Part shown: piece by piece, positions 18,267 to 28,971 of the stretch | Numbering within the stretch: position 1 is the first letter of the stretch | Layout: each line of letters starts with the position of its first letter | Assembly: GCF_001591665.1 (NCBI RefSeq) | Contig: NZ_BCVI01000056.1 | Location: 1-64,000, forward strand | Origin: Neobacillus soli NBRC 102451 | GTDB taxonomy: Bacteria; Bacillota; Bacilli; Bacillales; Cytobacillaceae | Reading direction: 5' to 3' | Length of the DNA: 64,000 nt | Notes under the pieces: model-generated | Told to the model about the DNA's origin: nothing | Database searches by the model: none | Seen by the model: only the letters and a program-made list of their open reading frames with translations | Made by a program: the position numbers and the translations under genes

Positions 18267-19985
18267 ATGAAGAAGAAAAGTATAGTTATGCTAGCGGCAT
18301 TAATGCTTGTCCTATCGGCATTTTTAGCGGCGTGCAGCAGCGGAGAAAAAGCAGGAACTAAGGAAAAGGAAAAGGAAGGCACTAAGAGCGGCGAAACAGC
18401 TGAAAAACCACAAGATGGCGGTACGCTTACTTACTCGCTCGACTCTGCACCTGAAGGTAAATACAATTTCGCATTCTACGGTACTGCTGTTGATGCGGAA
18501 GTAATGGAATTCTTTGATGAAAACCTGATTAAATTTGATGACAAATTACAAGCACAGCCGCATATCGCTTCTTGGAAAACCACTGATAATAAAGTCTATG
18601 ACTTTGAAATCAAAAAAGGCGTAAAATGGCATAACGGTGATGAATTATCCGTTAAAGACTGGGAATTCGCTTTAAAAGTAGTTGCTGACAAGGACTATGA
18701 AGGTCCTCGTTTTGAAAACGTAGTAAATATTGATGGTGCGCAAGCTTACCATGATGGAAAAGCGAAAGAAATCACTGGAATCAAAGTTGTGGATGATTAC
18801 AACATCCAAATTACATTTGATAAAGCTCGTGTAAACAACTTGGAAAACCTTTGGACATACCCAATGAACCGTACAGAATTCAAAGGAATTGCTGTTAAAG
18901 ACATGATGTCTTCTGCACAAGTTCGTACGAAGCCAGTTGGTTTAGGACCATTTAAAGTTGTTAAAGTAGTACCAGGTGAGTCCGTTGAAATGGAACGCTT
19001 TGATGATTACTTTGATGGTAAGCCACATATCGAAAAGGTTAATTTAAAAGTTATCGATCCTTCATTAACTGTGGGTGAACTTAAAAATGACACACTTGAT
19101 ATGACTTCATTCCACCCAAGTATTATCGATCAAGTTTCTGCACTTCCTAATGTAAACGCAGTTAAGTACCCTGGCGTAAGCTACTATTATGTTGGTTTCA
19201 AATTAGGTAACTGGGATGGCAAGAAGAACGTAGCTGACGAACCTAAGTACCAAGACCTTAAGCTTCGTGAAGCAATGTACTATGCAATTAACCGTGAAGA
19301 GTGGGTTAAAGCTTTCTTCTTCGGCGTTGGTAAACCAGTAAACCGTCCAATTCCAACTAATCACTGGATTGCTGCGGATAATAAAGATTTAGAGCAATTC
19401 AATTACGATCCAGAAAAAGCTAAGCAATTGCTAGATGAGGCTGGCTATAAAGATGTGGATGGCGATGGCTTCCGTGAAGATCCAAAAGGCAAGAAATTTG
19501 TTGTTAATTTCAGCCACTATGCAACATCAAACCCAACATTTGAAACTCGTGCAAAAGCATTGACTCAATATTGGGAAGCAGTTGGATTGAAATCGAAACT
19601 TACAATGACAGATGCAAACCTTTACTATGATATGCTTGAAAAGTCTGATAAGTCAATGGAAGTATTCTTCGGAGGCTGGTCAACTGGTTCTGATCCAGAT
19701 CCAACTCCACTTTGGAGCTCTAAAGCACTTTGGAACTACCCTCGCTGGGTAAATGCTGATAGTGATAAATTGCTTGATCAAGCTATTGACATGAGTGTTG
19801 TTGGTACAGATCTTGATAAACGTAAGGATCTATATGTACAATGGCAAAAACTATTCATGAAAGAGCTTCCTGCACTTCCAATCGCAGAGCTTGAAGAAAC
19901 AATGGCCGTTAACAAGCGTGTACAAGGTGTAACATTTGACGTATCTGGTAAGAACCGTCCAAATGTATGGTGGATTAAACAATAA
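18267..19985 (+). CDS. appA: AppA, oligopeptide-binding lipoprotein
   Basis: A 572-residue SBP family 5 protein with signal peptide and lipobox FLAAC (Cys23), then a Lys/Glu-rich linker. It captures peptides outside the membrane and delivers them to AppBC. The body carries family-5 features such as KWHNGDELSVKDWEFALK and REAMYYAINREEWVK. Codons here are noticeably cleaner than in the neighbours (many GTA, CCA and AAC), as expected for a highly expressed binding protein. A GGGGGG ribosome binding site precedes it. Confidence 0.94.
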   Translation: MKKKSIVMLAALMLVLSAFLAACSSGEKAGTKEKEKEGTKSGETAEKPQDGGTLTYSLDSAPEGKYNFAFYGTAVDAEVMEFFDENLIKFDDKLQAQPHIASWKTTDNKVYDFEIKKGVKWHNGDELSVKDWEFALKVVADKDYEGPRFENVVNIDGAQAYHDGKAKEITGIKVVDDYNIQITFDKARVNNLENLWTYPMNRTEFKGIAVKDMMSSAQVRTKPVGLGPFKVVKVVPGESVEMERFDDYFDGKPHIEKVNLKVIDPSLTVGELKNDTLDMTSFHPSIIDQVSALPNVNAVKYPGVSYYYVGFKLGNWDGKKNVADEPKYQDLKLREAMYYAINREEWVKAFFFGVGKPVNRPIPTNHWIAADNKDLEQFNYDPEKAKQLLDEAGYKDVDGDGFREDPKGKKFVVNFSHYATSNPTFETRAKALTQYWEAVGLKSKLTMTDANLYYDMLEKSDKSMEVFFGGWSTGSDPDPTPLWSSKALWNYPRWVNADSDKLLDQAIDMSVVGTDLDKRKDLYVQWQKLFMKELPALPIAELEETMAVNKRVQGVTFDVSGKNRPNVWWIKQ

Positions 19986-20009
19986 TTATCCAGACTAACA
20001 CGTATTAGA

Positions 20010-20136
20010 CTATGTTAAATGCTAAATAAATACCAACTCAATCTTGATTTTCAAATGGGATGCGGCAAGAAAATGATATCTTTCCTGCTCCCATTTGAAC
20101 AAGGTGGGGCATCAAAACAATGGCTGTTTAACATAG
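20010..20136 (+). repeat. Nested inverted repeats between appA and appB
   Basis: Two perfect inverted repeats are nested. The outer arms are CTATGTTAAA (20010-20019) and TTTAACATAG (20127-20136). The inner arms are TTCAAATGGGA (20050-20060) and TCCCATTTGAA (20089-20099). The inner hairpin lacks an immediate T-run, so it looks more like an RNA-stability or attenuation structure than a simple terminator. It separates the binding-protein gene from the permease genes. Confidence 0.8.
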
Positions 20137-20158
20137 CTTATAGACAAGGAGAATGCAC

Positions 20159-21124
20159 ATGTTGAAGTATGCATTTCGAAGACTATTGGGAATGATTCCA
20201 ATGCTGCTCCTTACCTCCATCGTAGTATTTACCTTGGCAAAATTAATGCCAGGGGATTCACTGACTGGAGAAATTGATCCAAGAAATACAAATCCAAAAT
20301 ACATTCAGGAAATGCGTGATAAATTAGGTTATAATGACCCAATGCCGAAACAGTATTTTCGTTGGATTAGTAATTTCTCGGAGGGGGAATTTGGAAAATC
20401 AACTCGTTTCAAAATACCAGTATCAGAGGTTATTGGAGAACGTTTGCCAAACACCTTACTGCTTGGTTTTGCATCAATCTTAATTACTTATATGTTAGCT
20501 TTCTTTATGGGCTTATATTCAGGAAGAAAACCATACACATTAGGGGATAATCTGATAGGTGGATTAAACTATATTGGGTTGTCAGTACCTGCTTTTATCG
20601 CTGGGGTTTTTGCCATCTTTCTCTTTTCATTTAAGCTTGATTGGTTCCCATCAAATGGTTCGGTCGCCATAGGTCTTACAGACGGAACATTCGAATGGTG
20701 GATGAGCCGACTCCATCACGTATTTTTACCAGCAGTTGTTCTAGGATTATTAGCAACTGCAAGTTATACACAATTTTTACGGAATGATATTATTGAAAAT
20801 AGCAGGAAGGACTATGTCCGTACTGCAAGGGCAAAGGGTACACCTGAAAAGAAGATTTACAATGTTCATATTTTAAGAAACTCAATTATTCCTCTTATCA
20901 CCTTTTTGGGTTTTGATATTGTAGCCATTATCAGTGGTGCTATTATTACAGAAACAATCTTTACATATCCTGGTCTTGGACAACTTTTCTTACAATCTGT
21001 TTCAACAAGGGATTATCCAGTTTTAATGACTTTGACAATGATGTTCTCCTTCTTAACGCTAGTCGGTAACTTAATTGCTGATATATTGTATGGTGTTGTA
21101 GATCCGAGAATTAGGCTAGATTAG
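20159..21124 (+). CDS. appB: AppB, oligopeptide ABC transporter permease
   Basis: A 321-residue inner-membrane permease of the OppB/DppB type, with about six membrane helices, beginning MLKYAFRRLLGMIPMLLL. The cytoplasmic EAA loop is seen in RTARAKGTPEKKIYNVHILRN split by the ATPase-contact glycine. An AAGGAG site lies 7 bases before the ATG at 20159; an ATG two codons earlier is too close to it. It follows the structured appA-appB gap. Confidence 0.92.
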   Translation: MLKYAFRRLLGMIPMLLLTSIVVFTLAKLMPGDSLTGEIDPRNTNPKYIQEMRDKLGYNDPMPKQYFRWISNFSEGEFGKSTRFKIPVSEVIGERLPNTLLLGFASILITYMLAFFMGLYSGRKPYTLGDNLIGGLNYIGLSVPAFIAGVFAIFLFSFKLDWFPSNGSVAIGLTDGTFEWWMSRLHHVFLPAVVLGLLATASYTQFLRNDIIENSRKDYVRTARAKGTPEKKIYNVHILRNSIIPLITFLGFDIVAIISGAIITETIFTYPGLGQLFLQSVSTRDYPVLMTLTMMFSFLTLVGNLIADILYGVVDPRIRLD

Positions 21125-21135
21125 GGGGAGAAAAA

Positions 21136-22047
21136 ATGGAATTAGTTACACAGAATGAAAAAAATGTTATGATAACACCCCCGAAAAAAAGTTTATCACC
21201 TTGGGCACTTGCCCGTAAGAAATTTGTTAAGAATAAAATGGCAATGATTAGCTCTATCTTTTTATTAATTGTTGCAGTTATTTCCTTCCTGGCCCCATAT
21301 ATTACAACAGCGGATATTACACGAATTAACATTGGTGAAATGGCGTTAGAACCATCTAATAAACATTGGTTCGGAACGGATAAAGCTGGTCGGGATGTCT
21401 TTACGAGATTACTCTACGGCGGCCGAATCTCCCTATTAGTGGGAATGAGCTGTACATTATTTGTTATTCTTCTCGGCACTTTTATTGGTGCTGTGGCAGG
21501 TTATTTCGGTGGGGCAGTAGATAGTTTATTAATGAGATTTACCGACTTTATTTTAAACTTTCCGTTCCTCGTGTTTGTTATTGTTCTAAATGCGATTCTT
21601 TTTGGGAAAGTATCTGGATTATGGGTATTAATTGGCGTTATTAGTTTCCTTAGCTGGGGCGGAATTGCTCGGATTGTACGTAGTAAAATCCTTGCAGAAA
21701 AGGAAAATGAGTATATTACTGCGGCCATCGCCATCGGCTGTTCACCAGCTAAAATAATTGTCAAACACTTATTGCCAAATGTACTTTCCACAATCATTGT
21801 CCAAGCGACAATTACATTCGCAACAATGATTGTCGTTGAATCAGGTTTAAGTTACCTTGGATTTGGAGTACCACAAGAGATTCCAAGTTGGGGGAATATG
21901 CTGAATTCAGCAAATGAACCGGATGTGCTTCAATTCAAACTTTGGATTTGGGTACCGCCTGCACTGATTATTACCATTACCATTTTATCGATAAACTTCA
22001 TTGGTGAAGGGTTAAAAGATGCTTTCAATCCTAAATCGAGAAGATAA
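21136..22047 (+). CDS. appC: AppC, oligopeptide ABC transporter permease
   Basis: A 303-residue permease of the OppC/DppC type. It has an N-terminal cytoplasmic stretch, a first helix, a large extracytoplasmic loop containing HWFGTDKAGRDVFTRLLYGG (a family hallmark), and an EAA loop near AAIAIGCSPAKIIVKH. GGGGGAG precedes the ATG. Last gene of appDFABC; a terminator follows. Confidence 0.93.
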   Translation: MELVTQNEKNVMITPPKKSLSPWALARKKFVKNKMAMISSIFLLIVAVISFLAPYITTADITRINIGEMALEPSNKHWFGTDKAGRDVFTRLLYGGRISLLVGMSCTLFVILLGTFIGAVAGYFGGAVDSLLMRFTDFILNFPFLVFVIVLNAILFGKVSGLWVLIGVISFLSWGGIARIVRSKILAEKENEYITAAIAIGCSPAKIIVKHLLPNVLSTIIVQATITFATMIVVESGLSYLGFGVPQEIPSWGNMLNSANEPDVLQFKLWIWVPPALIITITILSINFIGEGLKDAFNPKSRR

Positions 22048-22080
22048 AAATCTACCATACCTATATGGTAGATTTTCTTT
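22047..22080 (+). terminator. Terminator of the app operon
   Basis: Perfect stem AAAATCTACCATA / TATGGTAGATTTT with a 4-base loop and following T-rich tract. Confidence 0.88.
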
Positions 22081-22287
22081 TTCCTTCATTAATCAGTAAG
22101 ACTTCACAAAACTTAGTGAACATAAACAAAGGTACATCCACATATACATAGTGATAATTAATGGACAAGTTCAGATAAAATATCAGGACTAATTTCTAAC
22201 TGGAGCAAAATATATATTAAGGAATAATTTAACTAAGGTCTGCCCATACTGATTGACAAACAGTTTCTTGAAGTGAGGGGTTGTACA

Positions 22288-23034
22288 ATGTTGTATCTTC
22301 ATGATGTTTGGGTGAATTGGTTTGAAGGGGAGGAAAATGGTTATAATATATGCCATTTTCATGAATGGCGTAAAGATGACGGGGTGGAGCTGTTAGACCA
22401 GGTGCCACTGTTAAAAGTCGAGCCGATTCTTTTTAACTATATTGAGAATGACCTGTCAGAGGTACCTCAACAGCTTCTAGATGATATTTATCAGAAAGCC
22501 TATTTAAGGAAAAACCACGAAAGAGTTCAGCTCGATTATTGCTTTGTTGTTACAGATGGAACAGGAATTTTAGCCGTTGATACAATTGGCTACAATATCC
22601 CGATTCGAAAAAGCAGATTAATCCCAAGACAGGAACAGCTTGTCTATGAAATGATTGCTCAACATGAAGCTAATAAATATCATTTTTACGAGCAGCCAAA
22701 AACCAAGGATTTTCACATTCTTTCCCCTGAACCCGAACTAATGAGAGGGTTAACAAGGAAAGAACGACAATTAAAACAGTTGTTATTTATGGCCCTTGAT
22801 CAATTGCTTTCATCAAATAATGAAGCAGAGGTCCGCTATTGGTTTACCGAGTGGTGTCCTGAGGATTATTCATCGATCCTGGAGTTAAATTTTGAAGACG
22901 CCTGGGAGCAGCTATTTGAAGAAACAAAGTATGGCTGGTCGAAAAGGCATGAAACATTCTGTGAGAATCTAATAAAAGGCCAGCCATTTTTTGAGAAGCT
23001 CTGGGAAATGGAGCATGGCCCAAAAGTAAACTAA
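22288..23034 (+). CDS. yjbA: YjbA, UPF0736 family protein
   Basis: A 248-residue hydrophilic, acidic protein with no membrane segments. Its beginning, [18 protein letters not shown], and the segments [17 protein letters not shown] and [15 protein letters not shown] match YjbA (UPF0736) of Bacillus. GTGAGGGG lies 7 bases before the ATG, and translation from an upstream GTG seems unlikely. Position between appC and trpS matches B. subtilis. The function is unknown. Confidence 0.85.
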   Translation: MLYLHDVWVNWFEGEENGYNICHFHEWRKDDGVELLDQVPLLKVEPILFNYIENDLSEVPQQLLDDIYQKAYLRKNHERVQLDYCFVVTDGTGILAVDTIGYNIPIRKSRLIPRQEQLVYEMIAQHEANKYHFYEQPKTKDFHILSPEPELMRGLTRKERQLKQLLFMALDQLLSSNNEAEVRYWFTEWCPEDYSSILELNFEDAWEQLFEETKYGWSKRHETFCENLIKGQPFFEKLWEMEHGPKVN

Positions 23035-23086
23035 AAGCCTGACCCAAAAGGTGTGTTCTACATACCTTTTGTGGATCAGGCTTTTT
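23031..23086 (+). terminator. Terminator of yjbA
   Basis: Long interrupted hairpin: AAAAGCCTGA...CAAAAGGT pairs with ACCTTTTG...TCAGGCTTTTT, then a T-rich tract. Confidence 0.85.
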
Positions 23087-23091
23087 ATTTG

Positions 23092-23240
23092 AAAAGCGGA
23101 AGCGCCCGTTTAGCTGCGTATGGACTGGAGCGCTTTGACTGAGATAAAGGAAACACGGAGAGCGGAGCGCATCCGTGCTTGACTTATCGTAGGGAAAAGA
23201 GCGAAGTCCACTAGCCGCTGGGCGCTGGAGCTAGACAGTT
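23092..23240. repeat. GC-rich structured intergenic repeat element
   Basis: About 150 bp, clearly GC-richer than its surroundings, between yjbA and trpS. Its ends pair: AGCGGAAGCGCCC (23095-23107) with GGGCGCTGGAGCT (23220-23232), giving 7 bp, a symmetric GGA/GGA internal loop and 3 bp. Inside, GGACT (23122-23126) pairs with AGTCC (23205-23209), and CACGGA (23154-23159) with TCCGTG (23172-23177). The whole can fold as one long arm. I recall similar AAGCGGAAGCGCC...GGCGCTGGAGCTAGAC elements scattered in Bacillaceae genomes, but only one copy is in this window. No reading frame or transposase is present. Confidence 0.65.
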
Positions 23241-23281
23241 CTCTAAATTTAATGTTTAAACTAGTTTAGATTGAAGAAATA

Positions 23282-24571
<1,290 letters not shown>

Positions 24572-24578
24572 TATTCAC

Positions 24579-24608
24579 ATTATAATTGAAGTACATATTA
24601 TTTATCAA
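24579..24608 (-). promoter_or_regulatory. Sigma-A promoter of trpS
   Basis: On the minus strand TTGATA, an 18-base spacer and TATAAT, immediately upstream of the T-box leader. Confidence 0.75.
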
Positions 24609-24613
24609 GTCAG

Positions 24614-24970
24614 TTAAAGATAATATATGAAAAGGGCAATCACCATGAAAAGCCCATTAAACAAGCCATAAAACAGCAAGGGTTTTTGATCAACCGTAAT
24701 AAGTTCAGATAGCCGTGGAATTTCTTCAAAGCTTCTTTTATTTTGCCCTCTCGAAAAGAAAAGGTTAAATGACCTGGAGATGATATCATAGAACCCAGAT
24801 TGGATCGTATAAAGCAATAAGGAAGTGAGTAGTAGAAAAGATGTAATGTAAAAAGATATATTGATATAGCTTACTAAAGAAATTTTATGGTGGAAAATAA
24901 AAGAAGTAACAAGTATTGCTAGCTGAATAAAAACCAAAATAATCAGTCTCTTTTTAAAACGAAAATTCAC
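24614..24970 (-). CDS. Small membrane protein, DUF3899-like
   Basis: A 118-residue protein with three hydrophobic segments (about residues 8-25, 34-55 and 98-117) and a basic cytoplasmic loop. The middle region GFYDIISRSFNLFFSRGQ resembles DUF3899 proteins of Bacillus, which occur near trpS and opp genes; this is from memory and not certain. It lies between the trpS promoter and the opp operon, transcribed leftward. No function can be assigned. Confidence 0.6.
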   Translation of the reverse strand: MNFRFKKRLIILVFIQLAILVTSFIFHHKISLVSYINISFYITSFLLLTSLLLYTIQSGFYDIISRSFNLFFSRGQNKRSFEEIPRLSELITVDQKPLLFYGLFNGLFMVIALFIYYL

Positions 24971-25192
24971 AAGAAAACCTCCAAAACATTGATTTACAAG
25001 GGATTTTGCTAAAGATATTATACAAAAAAATCTTTATAAATTAAAATTATAACACAACTAATTGTAATTATTACGTAAAATATGTATCCTTTCTGTTAAT
25101 TAATTTTTAAAAAGTAATGTACAATTTTTTAAAAATCTGTATAATAGGGAATGTAGTAATTTTTCAGAATAATAGAAAAGGGAGGTCTACTA

Positions 25193-26887
25193 GTGAAGAA
25201 ATCAAAACTTTCACTACTTTTAGTATTATCACTAGTTCTAAGCATGTTCCTAGCAGCATGTTCTGGTGGTAATAAAGACAATTCAAGCAAGGATGACGGA
25301 AAAGATAAGCCAGTTGCTGAAAGCAAATTAGCCGACAAACAAGAACTTAATGTTCTTGAATCTGCTGAAATTCCAACGATGGATAGCGTTTTAGGTACAG
25401 ACGTTATGAGTTTCACAACTATGAATGCTGTTAACGAAGGTATGTATCGTTTAGATCAAGACCAAAAGGTAGTACCTGCTGGTGCAGAAGCGATGCCAGA
25501 ATACAATGCTGATAAAACAGAATTAACTGTTAAATTAAGAAAAGATGCAAAATGGTCTAATGGTGATCCTGTAACTGCACATGACTATGTTTATGCATGG
25601 CAGCGTGCAATCAACCCTAAGACAGCATCTGAATACGGACCATACTTTATGGAAGGCAAAATCAAAAATGCTACCGAAATTGGTCAAAAGAAAGCAAAAG
25701 TAGAAGACCTAGGTATTAAAGCTGAAGATGATTATACTTTAAAAATTACTTTAGAAAGACCAATTCCTTATATTGAATCTTTCATTACATTCCAATTGTT
25801 CTATCCACAAAACCAAAAATTTGTTGAAGCACAAGGCAAAGATTATGCAAAGGATGCTGCACATGTCCTTTACAATGGTCCATTTAAGATGACAAAATGG
25901 AATGGTCCTACAGCAACTGAATGGGTATTAGAGAAAAATGAAACGTATCATGGTGCAAAAGACGTTACATTAACAAAAATCAACTTTAACGTTTCTAAAG
26001 ATCCTCAAGCATCTGCCAATGCATTTACTGCAGGGGAAGCTGATATTACACCGAAACTTGCTCAAGCAGCAATTATTTCACAATTTGAAGGATCTGATGA
26101 ATTAATTCAATACCAAGAACCAACAATTTTCTGGATCAAAATGAACCAAAAGAATAAAGCGCTGAAAAATGTTAATATCCGTAAAGCTATTGCATTGTCT
26201 GTTGACAAACAAGCATTGGTTGATGATGTATTAGCAAACGGTTCAATCGCTGCTGATTTCTTTGTTCCAAAAGCATTTGCATTTGATACAAATGGTAAAG
26301 ACTTCCGTGATACTACTGATTCTTACCAAAAAACGAATAAAGAAGAAGCTAAAAAGCTTTGGGAAAAAGGTTTAGCTGAGGTAGGTATGAAAGAAGTAGC
26401 CCTTACTTATGTTGGTGGCGATACTGAAACATCTAAAACGACTGATGCATTTGTTAAAGATCAGTTAGAAAAAGCCCTTCCAGGCTTAAAACTAACGATT
26501 AACAGTGTTCCATTCAATATTCGTATCGACCGTGAACAAAAAATGGATTACGATTTATTATTCAGTGGTTGGGGACCAGACTATGCTGACCCAATGACAT
26601 TTATGGATTTATACCTTACTGGTGGGGACCATAATAAAATGGATTACAGCAATCCAAAATATGATCAGTTAGTTAAATCTGCACAAACAGATTTAGCTGC
26701 CAAACCTGAAGAACGCTGGAAAGCACTGCAAGAAGCTGAAAAAATTATTTTAGAAGATGATGCAGCTCTTGCTCCAATGTATCAACGTTCTGTTAACCTT
26801 TTGATCAATCCTAAGGTTGATGGATTCGTTCACCATGCATTCGGTCCTGACTATAGTTACCAGTGGATTAAAATCCTTAAAAAGTAA
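25193..26887 (+). CDS. oppA: OppA, oligopeptide-binding lipoprotein
   Basis: A 564-residue SBP family 5 protein with signal peptide and lipobox FLAAC (Cys23), followed by an Asn/Ser/Asp/Lys linker. It binds peptides for import; in Bacillus, Opp also brings in signalling peptides for competence and sporulation (Phr). Family features include KWSNGDPVTAHDYVYAWQRA and GWGPDYADPMTFMDLYL. GGGAGG lies upstream of a GTG start (GTGAAGAAATC). A TATAAT at 25140-25145 is a likely -10 box. First gene of oppABCDF. Confidence 0.94.
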   Translation: MKKSKLSLLLVLSLVLSMFLAACSGGNKDNSSKDDGKDKPVAESKLADKQELNVLESAEIPTMDSVLGTDVMSFTTMNAVNEGMYRLDQDQKVVPAGAEAMPEYNADKTELTVKLRKDAKWSNGDPVTAHDYVYAWQRAINPKTASEYGPYFMEGKIKNATEIGQKKAKVEDLGIKAEDDYTLKITLERPIPYIESFITFQLFYPQNQKFVEAQGKDYAKDAAHVLYNGPFKMTKWNGPTATEWVLEKNETYHGAKDVTLTKINFNVSKDPQASANAFTAGEADITPKLAQAAIISQFEGSDELIQYQEPTIFWIKMNQKNKALKNVNIRKAIALSVDKQALVDDVLANGSIAADFFVPKAFAFDTNGKDFRDTTDSYQKTNKEEAKKLWEKGLAEVGMKEVALTYVGGDTETSKTTDAFVKDQLEKALPGLKLTINSVPFNIRIDREQKMDYDLLFSGWGPDYADPMTFMDLYLTGGDHNKMDYSNPKYDQLVKSAQTDLAAKPEERWKALQEAEKIILEDDAALAPMYQRSVNLLINPKVDGFVHHAFGPDYSYQWIKILKK

Positions 26888-26905
26888 CTATACTAACCAA
26901 ATAGG

Positions 26906-26938
26906 AAGAGAGTATATTAAAAAATATACTCTCTTTTT
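26906..26938 (+). terminator. Intra-operon hairpin between oppA and oppB
   Basis: Stem AAGAGAGTATATT / AATATACTCTCTT with a short A-rich loop and T-run. Likely a leaky terminator that keeps the binding protein in excess over the permease. Confidence 0.8.
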
Positions 26939-26995
26939 ACCTGTATCGGAATTGTCGAAAAACGTCGAAAATTTAACCAATTAGGAGGTGCGAGC

Positions 26996-27928
26996 ATGGC
27001 AAAATATATACTGCAACGTGTAATCTATATGGTTATCACATTGTTTATTGTTGCTTCCATTACTTTTTTCCTCATGAAGCTAATTCCAGGGAGCCCATTT
27101 AAAAGTTTTACCAAGCTCACAGAATTCCAGCAAACCCTTTTGTTAGAAAAGTATGGCTTAAACGATCCATTGCCTGTTCAGTATTTTAATTATATGAAGA
27201 ATACGGTAAAGGGTGATTTGGGAATCTCCTTTCAATTTAATAATACTCCAGTAACTGAACTTCTTGCGAACAGAATTGGTCCTTCAGCAATCTTAGGTTT
27301 ACAAGCCATGGTTGTTGGCGCACTATTTGGTATCTTTTTAGGTACAATTGCTGCACTAAAACAAAACACTTGGATTGATTATGGGTCTACCTTTATTGCC
27401 GTCATTGGTAAATCAGTCCCATCATTTATTTTCGCGGGATTACTTCAATATTATCTAGCAGTAAAATTACACTGGTTTCCAGTTATGTTATGGCGTGGTC
27501 CAGAATACACGATACTTCCAACGATTGCTTTAGCCATGTTCCCTATATCGATTGCAGCCCGTTTTATGCGTACAGAAATGATAGAAGTACTGGGCTCCGA
27601 TTATATTACTTTGGCAAGAGCAAAGGGTGCCAGCCGCTTTCAAATCAGTATAAAGCACGCATTAAGAAATGCATTGATTCCAGTTGTTACCGTTTTGGGC
27701 CCATTGGCTGTAAGCTTGATGACGGGGTCACTAGTAATTGAACGGATTTTTGGAATTCCGGGACTGGGAGAACAGTTTGTTAAATCAATTGATTCGAACG
27801 ATTATCCTGTCATTATGGGTACCAATATTTTATTTGCTGTTTTATTCGTAGTTATAATCTTAATTGTTGATATTCTTTATGGATTTATCGACCCACGTAT
27901 TCGTATTTCGGGGGGGAAAACTAAATGA
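26996..27928 (+). CDS. oppB: OppB, oligopeptide ABC transporter permease
   Basis: A 310-residue permease with about six helices beginning MAKYILQRVIYMVITLF. The EAA loop is seen in TLARAKGASRFQISIKHALRN (read in two parts around the conserved glycine). TAGGAGG precedes the ATG. Its stop overlaps the oppC start by 4 bases, indicating translational coupling. Confidence 0.94.
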   Translation: MAKYILQRVIYMVITLFIVASITFFLMKLIPGSPFKSFTKLTEFQQTLLLEKYGLNDPLPVQYFNYMKNTVKGDLGISFQFNNTPVTELLANRIGPSAILGLQAMVVGALFGIFLGTIAALKQNTWIDYGSTFIAVIGKSVPSFIFAGLLQYYLAVKLHWFPVMLWRGPEYTILPTIALAMFPISIAARFMRTEMIEVLGSDYITLARAKGASRFQISIKHALRNALIPVVTVLGPLAVSLMTGSLVIERIFGIPGLGEQFVKSIDSNDYPVIMGTNILFAVLFVVIILIVDILYGFIDPRIRISGGKTK

Positions 27929-28953
27929 TCAACAAAGAAAATATCATTACAAAAGATATGTTTGCACCCGCTCATGTTGATCCGTCAAAAAGTGAAAAAA
28001 TTTCAAAGCCCAGCTTAAACTTTTGGCAGGATTCATGGCTCCGGGTTCGGAAAAATAAAGGGGCAGTTATCAGTCTCGTAATCCTTGCTATTATTATTAT
28101 AATGGCGTTTGTGGGTCCATTGATTACGCCCTATGCCTATGATACGCAGAATACAAAACATAATAACCTTCCTCCTCGAATAAAGGCCTTGGAAAATGTT
28201 CATTGGCTGCCGTTTGATGGTACATTGAAGAGACACAACGGTGTTGAATATAATGCTTATGAGGTGCGTAAGGTAGATGCTTATTATTGGTTTGGTACGG
28301 ATAACCTCGGACGTGACCTGTTTGCCCGTTCTTGGAAAGGTACACAAGTATCTCTATTCATTGCCTTTGTGGCAGCATTAGTAGATATGCTTGTTGGGGT
28401 TTCGTATGGTGCTATTTCCGGCTATTTAGGCGGCCGTACAGATAGTCTTATGCAGCGGTTTATAGAAGTTATTGTCGGCATACCGAACTTAATCATTGTA
28501 GTGTTAATGATTCTTGTATTGAAACCAGGGATTATTCCGATTATTATCGCCTTAACCATCACAGGCTGGACAAGTATGGCACGTGTAGTACGGGCGCAAG
28601 TGCTAAAGTTCAAAAACCAAGAATTTGTTTTGGCAGCAAAAACCTTAGGGGCATCAGATACCTCTATTGTATTCAAGCATATGATTCCAAACATGTTTGG
28701 CGTTATCATTATTAATACCATGTTTTCTATTCCGAATGCGATTTTCTTCGAAGCCTTTCTAAGCTTTATTGGGCTGGGACTGCAAGAGCCAAATGCATCC
28801 TTAGGGACCTTGGTAAATGATGGGTTTAAATCAATGATTGCCTTTCCATATCAAATGATTATTCCTTCCGTCATGATTGCATTAATCATGATTTGCTTTA
28901 ACTTAGTAGCTGATGGATTACGTGACGCTCTAGATCCAAAAATGCGTGATTAG
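27925..28953 (+). CDS. oppC: OppC, oligopeptide ABC transporter permease
   Basis: A 342-residue permease with a cytoplasmic N-terminus, one helix, a large external loop including YYWFGTDNLGRDLFARSWKG, and an EAA loop in AAKTLGASDTSIVFKHMIPN. Longer than AppC because of an insertion in the external loop, as usual for OppC. Start overlaps oppB. Confidence 0.94.
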   Translation: MINKENIITKDMFAPAHVDPSKSEKISKPSLNFWQDSWLRVRKNKGAVISLVILAIIIIMAFVGPLITPYAYDTQNTKHNNLPPRIKALENVHWLPFDGTLKRHNGVEYNAYEVRKVDAYYWFGTDNLGRDLFARSWKGTQVSLFIAFVAALVDMLVGVSYGAISGYLGGRTDSLMQRFIEVIVGIPNLIIVVLMILVLKPGIIPIIIALTITGWTSMARVVRAQVLKFKNQEFVLAAKTLGASDTSIVFKHMIPNMFGVIIINTMFSIPNAIFFEAFLSFIGLGLQEPNASLGTLVNDGFKSMIAFPYQMIIPSVMIALIMICFNLVADGLRDALDPKMRD

Positions 28954-28971
28954 AAGGCAGGTGAATTGTAA

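Noticed and set aside
16197..22047. A nickel or dipeptide (Dpp/Nik) transporter instead of App
   Set aside because: Gene order D-F-A-B-C and the flanking yjaZ and yjbA fit the B. subtilis app operon; no metal-specific feature was seen in the binding protein.
22844..23047. Leftward 67-codon frame at the end of yjbA
   Set aside because: It overlaps yjbA and its terminator, with no ribosome binding site.
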